NCBI RefSeq assembly: GCF_029893085.1
Contig: NZ_JARXWI010000011.1
Span: 20,035-84,034, forward strand
Length of the DNA stretch: 64,000 bases
Origin: Parabacteroides sp. PFB2-10
GTDB lineage: Bacteria; Bacteroidota; Bacteroidia; Bacteroidales; Tannerellaceae
Reading direction: 5' to 3'
This document shows, piece by piece, positions 1-9,514 of this stretch. Within the stretch, counting starts at the first letter, position 1, and each line of letters opens with the position of its first letter. The notes beneath the pieces were generated by a model, which was given only the letters and a program-made list of their open reading frames with translations, was not told the DNA's origin and made no database searches. The translations under genes and the position numbers were made by a program.

Positions 1-75
1 TTTTAAGTTAAATATTCAAATCATCCCCTACCGAATCGTTCTTCATAAAAACCAATCCACCGTTCAATCCAAAGC

Positions 76-690
76 CTATTCCTCTGCCAACACATACATT
101 TTATGGGTTCCACTACCTTTTCGGACGACTAAGCCTTCCTGTTCGAAGACAGACAGATCTTTGCGACTCTGATAGCGGGAGCAGTTATTGAGCCCGGCAT
201 ATTTCCTTTCACTGATGAAACCGGTTTTTTTCAGGTGATTCAATAGGCGTTGCTTACGATAAACAAAGGATGGAACTGCTTGATTCGGAGTTATTTTCAT
301 CAACTCCATATTCCGGTTGATCTGTTCCAACAGCCGCCTGTTACTTTTGAAATTGATCCGATCGACTGTCAATCGGGTAGTTTTCTTCACCTCTTCCGCT
401 TCTTCCTCATGCTCTTCTTCCATGAGCTGGCTCCGCAAGGATAGGGAAAAAGTACCTATTCCATCCAATTCAACATTATACCCGTCGGTCAGCGACTGTC
501 GAATAAACCGGCCGGTTGCATCCAGTACCGCTTTCACCTGGGCGGAATTAACACCTAATTCACGCAGGTTATCACACAGATCCGATAACCGAAATGTTCC
601 TTTACTGATTATTCTTCCATGTAATTGATAAGATGTTTCTTCACCACCCGGAGCAGGTGGGTTTTCGTAGACTCCAAATTTGATTTTCAT
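76..690 (-). CDS. HU family DNA-binding protein with C-terminal winged-helix-like tail
   Basis: A 204-residue nucleoid-type DNA-binding protein. Residues 1-90 have the HU/IHF fold pattern typical of Bacteroidales HU-like proteins: an early strand, helices around 35-60, and a DGYNVELDGIGTF segment matching the HU beta-arm entry. Residues 91-100 form a very acidic linker (EEEHEEEAEE). The last 60 residues (LLNHLKKTGF to the end) look like a small winged helix, so the protein probably has two DNA-contacting modules. At 204 residues it is about twice the length of a classic HU (90 aa). A 22-bp tandem array lies immediately upstream of it and could be its target, which is inference. No neighbour shares its transcript in the window. 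Confidence 0.8.
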   Translation of the reverse strand: MKIKFGVYENPPAPGGEETSYQLHGRIISKGTFRLSDLCDNLRELGVNSAQVKAVLDATGRFIRQSLTDGYNVELDGIGTFSLSLRSQLMEEEHEEEAEEVKKTTRLTVDRINFKSNRRLLEQINRNMELMKITPNQAVPSFVYRKQRLLNHLKKTGFISERKYAGLNNCSRYQSRKDLSVFEQEGLVVRKGSGTHKMYVLAEE

Positions 691-738
691 AATTAATTCT
701 ATTTCTCATAGTTAGTAATTTCCTCATCGTTAAGCTGG

Positions 739-826
739 TGGTCGACCATGCTCGACCAGTTGGCTCACCATGCTCAGCCAATTGGCTCACCATGGTCGAC
801 CAGTTGGTCGAGCATGGTCAGCCAAC
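739..826. repeat. Tandem array, four degenerate 22-bp units
   Basis: Four head-to-tail 22-bp units at 739-760, 761-782, 783-804 and 805-826. Each begins TGG and carries a CCATG/GCATG core flanked by TCGACC or CAGCC blocks. Units contain short palindromes such as GGTCGACC, so each could bind a dimer. The array fills the divergent gap between the HU-like gene and the promoter of the next gene. The period of 22 is not a multiple of 3 and no ORF runs through it. Confidence 0.9.
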
Positions 827-944
827 AAATACCCGGTAAACATACAAAAATAAATTCAGACATTTAACAGGATCTATATACAAATACACGAAAAAATTAC
901 GTTTACATTCTACCCGCCTTTCTTTGTGAGGCATGGGATTTTAG

Positions 945-977
945 TTATTGAAATGTGTTGATAAAAGGTTATCTTTG
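945..977 (+). promoter_or_regulatory. Bacteroidetes-type promoter for the T9SS-type secreted protein gene
   Basis: TATCTTTG at 970-977 is a perfect TAnnTTTG -7 box, with TTATTG at 945-950 about 19 bp upstream as a plausible -33 element. Transcription would begin near 983, after the first in-frame ATG at 955. This supports a translation start at 1024 or 1030. Confidence 0.65.
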
Positions 978-1023
978 TATGGTTTTAAGAAGAACACTCA
1001 CTTTGAAAGCGAATAAAGCGCAT

Positions 1024-2340
1024 ATGCGGATGAAAGAATATCGGAAGTGGACAACCATGGTCTGTTTTCTGTTGATTGCATGGGGTCTGTCGGCTCAATA
1101 CGCGGTGCAGGGAGGCAAAGGCAGTCCGTTGATGGCAAAAAACGATACATCGAATGATATACAGGTTTGGATGGTCTATAGCATGGAGGGAGTAGAGATT
1201 AGTTATACCTCGTCGTCGGCCTCTCACCAGTGGTATCGCTACAAGACAAAAGCGCTCGAAGCAGAACCCGTCAACAGTACGCAGCAAGGCAACACCTCCG
1301 TGATTACAAACCTCGAAGAGGGATGGGGATATTATGTGGATGATCCGGGAACGATGAAGAAATATGTATGGCTGATCGATTATAGCAGGTATGAATTCAC
1401 CCTGGATGCCTTGATTGTAACCGGGGGCGTCGATCCCTGCCGCAACATATCTTTGAACACAACCACCGAAGTGCCCCTGATGGCCTACACCACCCCTACC
1501 GGCGGAAGGCAGTGGCTGGATCGCTCGTTTGACATATCCTACCAGACCCTGCAATGGGACGGTGGAAGTAAGATGTTTAGCCACCGGCTGGTCGACACAA
1601 CGGTGGTAAACAGTGTTCCTTTTCCGATCACGCTGAAAGCGCCCCTGGTGGATACCGATTATGTGTTGCGTGGCGATCAGTATGCCCGCCATTTCGACCG
1701 GGAGAAACAGATGCATTCGGAAGTGTACACAACAGTTGCTGTCGAAGCACATGCCGATACGACACTGATTGTCGATCCCTTCTCCACAGGCGGCAGCGGG
1801 CTATCGGCTCCGGCCACCATTCTTTTCCGCGGATATGCCAACGAACCGGTGGCTGCCGGTTATACCTGGATCATTTATCGCGCCGATGACACGAATGGGG
1901 CAGAGAATCCGCTGGTGCGCTACCGGGGAGAAGAGATGGAATATACCTTTACGCAGGCCGGCCGATATATGGTTGAATTGGAAGTAGTCGACCGGCAGGT
2001 GGCTTGCATTAATAAAGAGGTGAGCTTCGATATTCAGATATCCGATTCCTACCTGACCGTACCCAATGCCTTTTCACCGGGCACAACGCCGGGCATCAAT
2101 GATATTTTCAAGGTTTCCTATCGCTCCCTGATACGGTTCAACGGATGGATCTATAACCGTTGGGGCGTGGAGCAGTTCCGCTGGTCTGATCCTTCGCAGG
2201 GATGGGACGGCAAGAAGGGTGGCAAGTATGTGCCTCCCGGTGTTTATTTTTATGTAATCGAAGCCGAAGGATCGGATGGTATCAAATATAAAAGGGCCGG
2301 CGATATCAATATCCTCCGCTCCAAAACAACGCAAGAATAA
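1024..2340 (+). CDS. Secreted protein with type-B (gliding-motility-type) T9SS C-terminal domain
   Basis: The start was chosen at 1024 (or 1030) because the promoter lies downstream of the longer ORF start at 955 and because a signal peptide (WTTMVCFLLIAWGLSAQ) follows at once. The mature protein has an unassigned N-terminal region and a PKD/Ig-like stretch (AGYTWIIYRADD, RYMVELEVVD). The last 85 residues match the gliding-motility-associated C-terminal domain: VPNAFSPG, then NGWIYNRWG, GWDGK and a PPGVYFYVIEA segment. That domain is a sorting signal for the type IX secretion system, so the product is expected outside the cell or on its surface. The lytic transglycosylase gene starts 5 bases after the stop, which suggests co-transcription. 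Its substrate or partner is unknown. Confidence 0.75.
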   Translation: MRMKEYRKWTTMVCFLLIAWGLSAQYAVQGGKGSPLMAKNDTSNDIQVWMVYSMEGVEISYTSSSASHQWYRYKTKALEAEPVNSTQQGNTSVITNLEEGWGYYVDDPGTMKKYVWLIDYSRYEFTLDALIVTGGVDPCRNISLNTTTEVPLMAYTTPTGGRQWLDRSFDISYQTLQWDGGSKMFSHRLVDTTVVNSVPFPITLKAPLVDTDYVLRGDQYARHFDREKQMHSEVYTTVAVEAHADTTLIVDPFSTGGSGLSAPATILFRGYANEPVAAGYTWIIYRADDTNGAENPLVRYRGEEMEYTFTQAGRYMVELEVVDRQVACINKEVSFDIQISDSYLTVPNAFSPGTTPGINDIFKVSYRSLIRFNGWIYNRWGVEQFRWSDPSQGWDGKKGGKYVPPGVYFYVIEAEGSDGIKYKRAGDINILRSKTTQE

Positions 2341-2345
2341 AGAAA

Positions 2346-3308
2346 ATGATGAAAAGAATATATATACTGGGGCTTATATTGGTAACAGGGCTACTCGTTT
2401 GGTTCAGCCTTGGCAACCATGATGCCCAACAGGTGAGAGAAGACCGACCTGTTGTTTCGTCGATGACCGTTACGCCGGAGGTACCCACTTCCGTGCATTT
2501 TTGTGAGAAAGAATACGACCTGACGCGCTACGACCGGCACGAAGGGATCGACCGGGAGTTGTCGAGCTTCACCTATTTCCACTCCACTACCCTATTGCTT
2601 TTCAAACGGGCTAACCGCTATTTCCCGGTGATCGAACCGATTCTGAAGGCGCAGGGTGTGCCCGATGATTTCAAATACCTGGCAGTGATCGAAAGCAGTC
2701 TGGATCCGCGCGTGTCGTCACCTGCAAGAGCCGTTGGCATGTGGCAGTTTCTGGAAACGACCGGAAAGCAGTATGGATTGACCATTACAACGACGGTCGA
2801 CGAACGATGCCATGTGGAAAAGGCAACTCTGGCCGCTTGCAAATACCTGAAAGATGCCTACGCGAAATATGGAGACTGGGCAACCGTGGCCTCTTCCTAT
2901 AATGCGGGCATGGGGCGTATCACAGGTGAACTGCAGAAACAGTTCGTCGATCATTCCATGGATCTCTGGGTGGTGGAAGAGACCACCCGCTATGCCTACC
3001 GGATCATGGCCATCAAACTGATCTTTGAGAATCCCTACCGGTATGGGTTTGTACTTCGCGCGCAGGATCTCTACAAGCCGATCGAATGTGAAGAGGTTGC
3101 AGTCACAGCCGATATCCTGGACCTGGCGGACTGGGCAAAGAAGCGTGGGGTGACATACGCCGACCTGAAACGCTTTAACCCCTGGCTGCGCGACCGCAAA
3201 TTGCAAACCGGAGGCCGGAAATATACGCTGCAGGTTCCGAAACAGGAAGAGATGTATTACCATACGCCCAATACCATTGTACATAACCCGAAATGGGTGG
3301 TGCGATAG
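2346..3308 (+). CDS. Lytic murein transglycosylase (SLT/MltD-like)
   Basis: A 320-residue periplasmic or membrane-anchored enzyme that cleaves peptidoglycan glycan strands to 1,6-anhydro products. An N-terminal hydrophobic segment (residues 4-22) acts as signal or anchor. The SLT domain spans about 95-215, with the catalytic Glu in AVIESSLDP (about E116), the GMWQF motif and the SYNAGMGR motif, all family hallmarks. The C-terminal 70 residues (ADWAKKRGVTYADLKRFNPWLRD region) resemble a LysM-like wall-binding module. It lies directly behind the T9SS-type gene and 30 bases ahead of uvrA. Function is well supported; the exact MltD/F subfamily is not. Confidence 0.88.
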   Translation: MMKRIYILGLILVTGLLVWFSLGNHDAQQVREDRPVVSSMTVTPEVPTSVHFCEKEYDLTRYDRHEGIDRELSSFTYFHSTTLLLFKRANRYFPVIEPILKAQGVPDDFKYLAVIESSLDPRVSSPARAVGMWQFLETTGKQYGLTITTTVDERCHVEKATLAACKYLKDAYAKYGDWATVASSYNAGMGRITGELQKQFVDHSMDLWVVEETTRYAYRIMAIKLIFENPYRYGFVLRAQDLYKPIECEEVAVTADILDLADWAKKRGVTYADLKRFNPWLRDRKLQTGGRKYTLQVPKQEEMYYHTPNTIVHNPKWVVR

Positions 3309-3338
3309 CGTCTGATTGTAAAAATAGTATAAAGATTA

Positions 3339-6176
3339 ATGGATAACAAAGAGCAAATCGAAGGCGGCCAGATCGTGGTGCTTGGCGCCCGTGTGCATAA
3401 CCTGAAAAATATCGATATAGAAATCCCCCGCAACCGGCTGACGGTGATTACCGGTATGAGCGGTAGCGGCAAGTCTTCCCTGGCTTTCGACACCATCTTT
3501 GCCGAAGGACAGCGGCGCTATGTGGAGACCTTCTCCGCCTATGCCCGCAATTTCCTGGGAAACATCGAACGGCCGGATGTGGATAAGATATCCGGATTGA
3601 GTCCGGTGATCTCCATCGAACAGAAGACAACCAACCGTAATCCGCGCTCTACCGTAGGCACAACGACCGAAGTGTACGACTTTTTTCGCTTGTTGTATGC
3701 CCGCGCCGGAGAGGCCTACTCCTATCTGAGCGGCGAGAAAATGGTGAAATATACCGAAGAGCAGATCCTACAGCTTATACTCGACGAATACGAAGGCGAA
3801 AAGATTTATCTGTTGGCGCCGCTGGTGCGCAACCGCAAAGGGCATTACAAAGAGGTGTTCGAGCAGGTGCGCAAGAAGGGCTACCTGAATGTGCGGGTCG
3901 ACGGCGAACTGAAAGAGGTGTATCACGGCATGAAACTCGACCGATACAAAATGCACAGTATAGAGGTCGTTATCGACAAGATGAAAGTCACCCAGTCAGA
4001 CGAACGCCGCCTGAAAGAGAGTCTTCGGATCGCCATGAAGCAGGGCGACGGACTGATTATGATATTGGATGGCGAAGTAGGCGAAGTACGCCATTACAGC
4101 CGACGACTGATGGATCCGACCACCGGGCTATCCTATACGGAACCGGCGCCGCATAACTTCTCTTTCAACTCGCCGCAGGGCGCCTGCCCGCGCTGCAAAG
4201 GGCTGGGACAGGTGAATATCCTCGATATGGACAAGATCGTTCCGGACAAAAACGTCAGCATCTACAACGGTGGTATATCGGCTTTGGGCAAATACCGCAA
4301 CGCGCTTATCTTTTGGCAGATCGAGGCTTTGTGTGAGAAACATGGCGTAACCATCAAGACGCCGGTGAAAGATATCCCGGAAGAGGCATTGGAGGAGATC
4401 ATGAACGGAACTGATGAGCGATTGACCATCAAGAATGCGTCGCTGGGCAGTTCCAACTATTTCCTCACCTACGAAGGGGTAGCCAAATATATCATGATGC
4501 AACAGGAGAGCGAAGCCTCCGCCACGGCGCAGAAATGGGCCGGACAATTCATCAAACTATCCACCTGCCCCGAGTGCGACGGGCAACGATTGAACCAGGA
4601 GGCACGGCATTACCGCATCGCCGGCAAGAATATTGCCGAACTGGCGGAGATGGATATTTCCGAACTCTACGAATGGCTCGATGGCGTAGAGGAGAAATTA
4701 GATGATAAACAACGGGCTATTGCCGTAGAGATACTGAAAGAAATACGTTCCCGCCTAAGCTTCCTGTTGGATGTGGGCTTGGATTACCTGGCGATGAACC
4801 GTGCATCAGCCACCCTATCGGGCGGCGAAAGCCAGCGCATCCGCTTAGCCACTCAGATCGGAAGCCAACTAGTCAATGTACTTTATATATTGGATGAGCC
4901 CAGCATCGGGCTGCATCAGCGCGACAATATGCGCCTGATCCACTCCCTGAAGCAATTGCGTGACACGGGAAATACTGTGGTGGTCGTAGAGCATGATAAA
5001 GAAATGATGCTTCATTCCGACTACGTGGTGGATATGGGACCTTTTGCCGGACGCAAAGGGGGCGAGGTGGTTTTCGCGGGTACTCCCCAAGAGATGCTTC
5101 AGGCCGATACGCTCACCTCCGCCTATCTGAACGGGAAACAGGAGATTATTGTTCCCACGGAGCGACGGAAAGGGAACGGGAAGTGTATTAAAATCAAAGG
5201 GGCATCGGGCAATAACCTGCAACATGTCGACGTTTCTTTCCCTTTGGGCACGTTTATCTGTGTGACTGGCGTGTCGGGAAGTGGTAAGTCTTCCCTGATC
5301 AATCATACCCTGCAACCGATACTCAGCCAGCACTTTTACCGCTCATTAGAGGATCCTCTCCCTTATGATTCCATCGAAGGCATTGATTATGTCGATAAGA
5401 TAGTCAACGTCGACCAGTCGCCTATCGGGCGTTCGCCGCGCAGCAATCCCGCCACCTATACGGGTGTGTTCTCGGATATCCGCAACCTGTTTGTCGAATT
5501 ACCGGAGTCGAAGATACGGGGATATAAACCCGGCCGCTTCTCTTTCAATGTATCCGGCGGGCGTTGTGAAACATGTAAGGGCAACGGCTACAAAGCGATC
5601 GAGATGAATTTCCTGCCCGATGTATTGGTGCCTTGCGAGGATTGTCACGGCAAGCGCTATAACCGCGAGACACTGGAGGTTCGTTTCCGCGGCAAATCGA
5701 TTGCCGACATTTTGGATATGACCATCAATATGGCGGTGGAGTTCTTCGAAAATCAGCCCAATATTCTGAATAAGATCAAGGTATTGCAGGATGTAGGCCT
5801 GGGATATATCAAGCTTGGACAGCCATCGACCACCCTGTCGGGCGGCGAAAGCCAGCGTGTCAAATTGGCCACCGAACTGGCGAAACGCGATACCGGCAAG
5901 ACCTTGTATGTATTAGACGAGCCGACGACCGGTCTTCACTTCGAAGATATCCGCGTATTGCTTGGCGTATTGAACCGTCTGGTCGAGAAGGGAAATACCA
6001 TCCTGGTGATTGAACACAACCTGGATGTAATAAAAAGCGCCGATTGGCTCATCGATATGGGACCGGAAGGCGGACGCCGCGGAGGAAAACTATTGTTTGC
6101 CGGGACGCCCGAAGAGCTGGCGGCAAGCGGTGTTGGCTTTACCTCCGGTTTTCTGAAAGACGAATTGAAAGGATAA
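3339..6176 (+). CDS. uvrA: Excinuclease ABC subunit A
   Basis: A 945-residue DNA-damage sensor of nucleotide excision repair, which loads UvrB at lesions. It has two ABC ATPase halves. The first Walker A is GMSGSGKSS (about 39-47) and the second is GVSGSGKSS (near 640). Two signature motifs (LSGGESQR) and Walker B segments ending in LDEPS and LDEPTTG are present. Zinc-binding cysteine pairs are visible in CPRCKG and CPECDG, and in the C-terminal CETCKGNG...CEDCHG finger. Length matches the family (about 940). It is followed by priA after 4 bases, so the two probably share a transcript. Confidence 0.98.
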   Translation: MDNKEQIEGGQIVVLGARVHNLKNIDIEIPRNRLTVITGMSGSGKSSLAFDTIFAEGQRRYVETFSAYARNFLGNIERPDVDKISGLSPVISIEQKTTNRNPRSTVGTTTEVYDFFRLLYARAGEAYSYLSGEKMVKYTEEQILQLILDEYEGEKIYLLAPLVRNRKGHYKEVFEQVRKKGYLNVRVDGELKEVYHGMKLDRYKMHSIEVVIDKMKVTQSDERRLKESLRIAMKQGDGLIMILDGEVGEVRHYSRRLMDPTTGLSYTEPAPHNFSFNSPQGACPRCKGLGQVNILDMDKIVPDKNVSIYNGGISALGKYRNALIFWQIEALCEKHGVTIKTPVKDIPEEALEEIMNGTDERLTIKNASLGSSNYFLTYEGVAKYIMMQQESEASATAQKWAGQFIKLSTCPECDGQRLNQEARHYRIAGKNIAELAEMDISELYEWLDGVEEKLDDKQRAIAVEILKEIRSRLSFLLDVGLDYLAMNRASATLSGGESQRIRLATQIGSQLVNVLYILDEPSIGLHQRDNMRLIHSLKQLRDTGNTVVVVEHDKEMMLHSDYVVDMGPFAGRKGGEVVFAGTPQEMLQADTLTSAYLNGKQEIIVPTERRKGNGKCIKIKGASGNNLQHVDVSFPLGTFICVTGVSGSGKSSLINHTLQPILSQHFYRSLEDPLPYDSIEGIDYVDKIVNVDQSPIGRSPRSNPATYTGVFSDIRNLFVELPESKIRGYKPGRFSFNVSGGRCETCKGNGYKAIEMNFLPDVLVPCEDCHGKRYNRETLEVRFRGKSIADILDMTINMAVEFFENQPNILNKIKVLQDVGLGYIKLGQPSTTLSGGESQRVKLATELAKRDTGKTLYVLDEPTTGLHFEDIRVLLGVLNRLVEKGNTILVIEHNLDVIKSADWLIDMGPEGGRRGGKLLFAGTPEELAASGVGFTSGFLKDELKG

Positions 6177-6180
6177 TAAC

Positions 6181-8646
6181 ATGAAGTTCGCGGATGTCAT
6201 CCTGCCTCTTCCCCTGGAACAAAAATACACCTACCGGATACCGCCCGACCTGGAAAAGGCGGTGGTGCCGGGAAGCCGGGTCATTGTTCACTTCGGACGC
6301 AAGCGCTATTATACCGCGATCGTATTAGAGATACATACCCGCCAACCCGATTCGGCCTACGAAACCAAAGAGATCTTTGCCCTGTTGGATCCGACGCCCA
6401 TCCTGCGCCGCCCGCAACTGCGCTTCTGGCAATGGGTTTCCTCCTACTATCTCTGTGCGTTAGGCGATGTATACAAAGCGGCGCTTCCTTCGGGATTGAA
6501 GTTAGAGAGCGAGACCGCCGTGACCTATAATGAAGATTTTGAAGCCGATGCCCCTTTGCGTCCGAACGAACAATCGGTATTGGATGCCTTTGCCGGCGTA
6601 ATCAAACTAACCGTTTCCGAACTGGAACGAAAGACGGGATTGCGGAATATCATGCCGGTCATCACCACCCTGATCTCGAAAGGTGCGGTGATGGTCAATG
6701 AAGAGCTTAAAAAGAAATTCGTTCCGAAGAAGCAGGCTTTCATTCGCTTAGCAGCCGACTACAAAGAGGAAGAGCGCCTGAAAGCCGCCTTTGACGAACT
6801 GAAACGGGCCAAAAAGCAGGAGATGTTATTGATTGCCTTCCTGGAACTCAGCCATACGCTTCACCCTACCCTGGCAAAAGAGGTGTCGCGCAAGGAATTA
6901 TTGGCATACACCCACTCCTCTCCCGCCCTATTGGACGGGCTTATCAAGCGGTGCATCCTGGAGAGTTATGAGAAAGAGGTGGGGCGCCTGCAGGCATCGG
7001 TCACGAGAACTCACCCTCTTTCCGCCCTCTCTCCGAAACAAGAACTGGCTTACGATGCCATTCATCAATGTTTCAAAGAAAAGGATGTCTGCCTGTTACA
7101 TGGAGTCACCTCGAGCGGCAAGACGGAGATCTACGTACACATGATCAAAGACGCGTTGGCGTTGGGGCGGCAGGTGCTCTATCTGTTGCCGGAGATAGCC
7201 ATTACGACGCAGATAACAGAACGGCTGGCACGGCTTTTCGGCGACAAATTGGTGGTGTATCATTCGAAATTCACCGACAACGAACGGGTAGAGATATGGA
7301 ATCGTCTATTGCATAACAAAGAACCGATCGTGGTGCTTGGTGTCCGTTCCTCGCTTTTCCTGCCCTTCCACGACCTGGGCTTGGTGATTGTCGACGAGGA
7401 ACACGAGCCCAGCTACAAGCAGCAGGAACCGGCTCCCCGCTACCATGCCCGCAACGCAGCGATGGTGCTTGCCGGTATGCACGGAGGCAAAACCCTTTTA
7501 GGGTCGGCGACTCCTTCGATCGACTCCTACTTCAACGCCACAACAGGCAAATATGGTCTGGTGGAACTGACCGAACGCTTTGGCGATTGCCGGATGCCCG
7601 ATATCCTCACCGCCGACCTGAAAGAGTTGCGTCGCAAGAAGATAATGCCGAAAGAATCCCTTTTCTCTCCATTATTGATAAAACAGATCGAAACGGCCTT
7701 GGGCGATGGCGAGCAGGCAATCTTGTTCCAAAACCGCCGAGGATTCGCACCGCAGATTGAGTGTAAGGATTGTGGCTGGGTGCCCCATTGCGAACATTGC
7801 GACGTAAGCCTTACTTATCATAAGTTCAGAAATGTATTGGTTTGCCATTATTGTGGATTTACGCAGTATGCTCCTTCGGAGTGTCCCGCCTGCAAAGGCA
7901 AAGATTTGCGCATGCTGGGATTTGGCACCGAAAAGGTAGAAGAGGAGATTGCGGCGCTGTTTCCGGCAGCCCATGTAGAGCGTCTGGATACCGATACGGC
8001 ACGCACCCGTTCGGCCTACGAGCGTATCCTGGGTGATTTCGAGAAAGGGAAGACGCAAATACTGATCGGAACGCAGATGATATCCAAAGGATTAGATTTT
8101 GGCAATGTGAGCGTGGTCGGCATACTGAACGCAGACAACCTGATGAACTTCCCCGATTTCCGAGCCCACGAACGCGCCTTCCAATTGATGCTCCAGGTGA
8201 GTGGTCGTGCCGGGCGCCGCGAGAAACAGGGAACGGTCGTCTTGCAAACCTCCCAACCCGAACATCCGATTATCCGGATGGTGCAACAAAACGACTACAA
8301 AGGCATGGTCGACCTGCAACAGGCCGAACGGAGTATGTTCCGCTATCCGCCTTATTACCGCCTGATTGTGATGGTATTGCGTTCACGCAACGAGCAGGTA
8401 TTGCGCGAGCTCTCCACCCTCTATGCCGACAAACTGCGCACCTACCTGGGCGAACGCGTACTCGGCCCCGTCACCCCCGTCATTACCCGCATACAGACAC
8501 TGCACATCCGGCAGATCGTGCTGAAATTGGAGGTGACAGCCGCCGTTGCCCCTGTGCGCGAATTGCTGGCCAAGGTACATAAAGAAATGGAGGATCAACC
8601 GGCTTTTCGCCAGCTCATCCTCCACTATGATGTCGATCCGCTGTAG
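6181..8646 (+). CDS. priA: Primosomal protein N' (replication restart helicase)
   Basis: An 821-residue 3'-to-5' helicase that reloads the replisome at stalled forks. An N-terminal DNA-binding region (first 110 residues) precedes the helicase core. The core has Walker A HGVTSSGKTE, the DEEH box (IVDEEHEPSYKQ) and the zinc-binding segment with paired cysteines (CKDCGW, CEHCD, CHYCGF, CPACKG). Motifs V and VI (GTQMISKGLDF; QVSGRAGR) are intact. The start follows uvrA by 4 bases. It converges on the - strand gene beginning 7 bases beyond its stop, with no room for a separate terminator. Confidence 0.97.
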   Translation: MKFADVILPLPLEQKYTYRIPPDLEKAVVPGSRVIVHFGRKRYYTAIVLEIHTRQPDSAYETKEIFALLDPTPILRRPQLRFWQWVSSYYLCALGDVYKAALPSGLKLESETAVTYNEDFEADAPLRPNEQSVLDAFAGVIKLTVSELERKTGLRNIMPVITTLISKGAVMVNEELKKKFVPKKQAFIRLAADYKEEERLKAAFDELKRAKKQEMLLIAFLELSHTLHPTLAKEVSRKELLAYTHSSPALLDGLIKRCILESYEKEVGRLQASVTRTHPLSALSPKQELAYDAIHQCFKEKDVCLLHGVTSSGKTEIYVHMIKDALALGRQVLYLLPEIAITTQITERLARLFGDKLVVYHSKFTDNERVEIWNRLLHNKEPIVVLGVRSSLFLPFHDLGLVIVDEEHEPSYKQQEPAPRYHARNAAMVLAGMHGGKTLLGSATPSIDSYFNATTGKYGLVELTERFGDCRMPDILTADLKELRRKKIMPKESLFSPLLIKQIETALGDGEQAILFQNRRGFAPQIECKDCGWVPHCEHCDVSLTYHKFRNVLVCHYCGFTQYAPSECPACKGKDLRMLGFGTEKVEEEIAALFPAAHVERLDTDTARTRSAYERILGDFEKGKTQILIGTQMISKGLDFGNVSVVGILNADNLMNFPDFRAHERAFQLMLQVSGRAGRREKQGTVVLQTSQPEHPIIRMVQQNDYKGMVDLQQAERSMFRYPPYYRLIVMVLRSRNEQVLRELSTLYADKLRTYLGERVLGPVTPVITRIQTLHIRQIVLKLEVTAAVAPVRELLAKVHKEMEDQPAFRQLILHYDVDPL

Positions 8647-8653
8647 AAACGGA

Positions 8654-9391
8654 TTAGAATTCGATCCCGAATTTAAAGGTTAATCCGCCGATGTTTTTGG
8701 TATCATACCAGGAACTGCTACCTGTATAGAAATAAAACTCCGCCATTTGCAGATTGTATCCGGTCGACAGATAGAGCGCCAGGTTGCGTCTGAGGGCAAA
8801 TCGCGCACCAACCGTAGGAGAAAAATAGAAACCTCCCGGCTCATCATCATCAACAATAGCGGAGACCCCTATACGAACGCTGGCAAAGGGAGCTATCCGT
8901 CCCTTGATAATATTCGCCCTTCCTTCGACAAAAACCGGTACGGTCGCTACATCATAATCACCATGGAAGTGAATACCCATTCCTCCACCGACAAAGAAAT
9001 GTTCATTGAACTGATATCCATGACTGGTATTGATTTCTATACCATCCGACCCGTAATCGCCTAAACCGGCAATATAACCCATATCCACAAAGCCGCGATA
9101 TCCCCGGATATCACTAACCGGTTTCTTCGTAGAAACGCGCACGGTGCGCTCTCTTCGGGCAGTAGTAGGCAGAATTTCTTTGGTGATTTTTTCTACTTCG
9201 TCCATCTTGTAGACGAAAATGCTTCCGTCAGCCGTTTGGATTTTCAAGGACTCATCAGGCACCTGTTCAATCACAATGCCTTTGATGATGCTTCCATTTT
9301 TCAGGTAAACGGTTTCTCTTACTGTTTGTTGGGAAAAGGCTGTAGTCACGCATGCTATAAGCAATGCAAACACAAAAAATACTTTTTTCAT
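8654..9391 (-). CDS. Predicted outer-membrane beta-barrel protein, unknown function
   Basis: A 245-residue exported protein with a clear signal peptide (VFFVFALLIACVTTAFSQQ). Residues 25-75 hold an NGSIIKGIV/ VYKMDEVEKIT segment seen in Bacteroidetes exported proteins that sense or bind in the periplasm. From about 90 onward, alternating hydrophobic/aromatic strands (GYRGFVDMGYIAG, HFFVGGGMGIHF, FYFSPTVGARFALR) end in a C-terminal FKFGIEF, typical of an 8-stranded outer-membrane barrel. It probably sits alone as a monocistron. A weak -7-like box on the - strand (TATCTTTA) lies near 9439-9446. No specific function can be given. Confidence 0.65.
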   Translation of the reverse strand: MKKVFFVFALLIACVTTAFSQQTVRETVYLKNGSIIKGIVIEQVPDESLKIQTADGSIFVYKMDEVEKITKEILPTTARRERTVRVSTKKPVSDIRGYRGFVDMGYIAGLGDYGSDGIEINTSHGYQFNEHFFVGGGMGIHFHGDYDVATVPVFVEGRANIIKGRIAPFASVRIGVSAIVDDDEPGGFYFSPTVGARFALRRNLALYLSTGYNLQMAEFYFYTGSSSWYDTKNIGGLTFKFGIEF

Positions 9392-9485
9392 ACGTTAGTT
9401 TATTAAGATGTGTAGCTAATTCGATCTGAAATTTCGCGTAAAGATAAGAAAAGGAAGGAGAAAGCGGGTATCCACAGAAAATAAT

Positions 9486-9493
9486 TACTTTTG
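9486..9493 (+). promoter_or_regulatory. -7 box of the phosphatase gene
   Basis: TACTTTTG matches the TAnnTTTG consensus 21 bases before the chosen ATG at 9515. The upstream -33 element is not clear. Confidence 0.5.
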
Positions 9494-9514
9494 CAGCCAA
9501 TAAACGTGTGCATC

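Noticed and set aside
739..826. Could the 22-bp arrays be CRISPR?
   Set aside because: Units are contiguous without spacers, degenerate and too short; no cas genes are present.
955..1023. Upstream in-frame ATG for the T9SS-type gene
   Set aside because: It precedes the predicted transcription start and adds no signal peptide.
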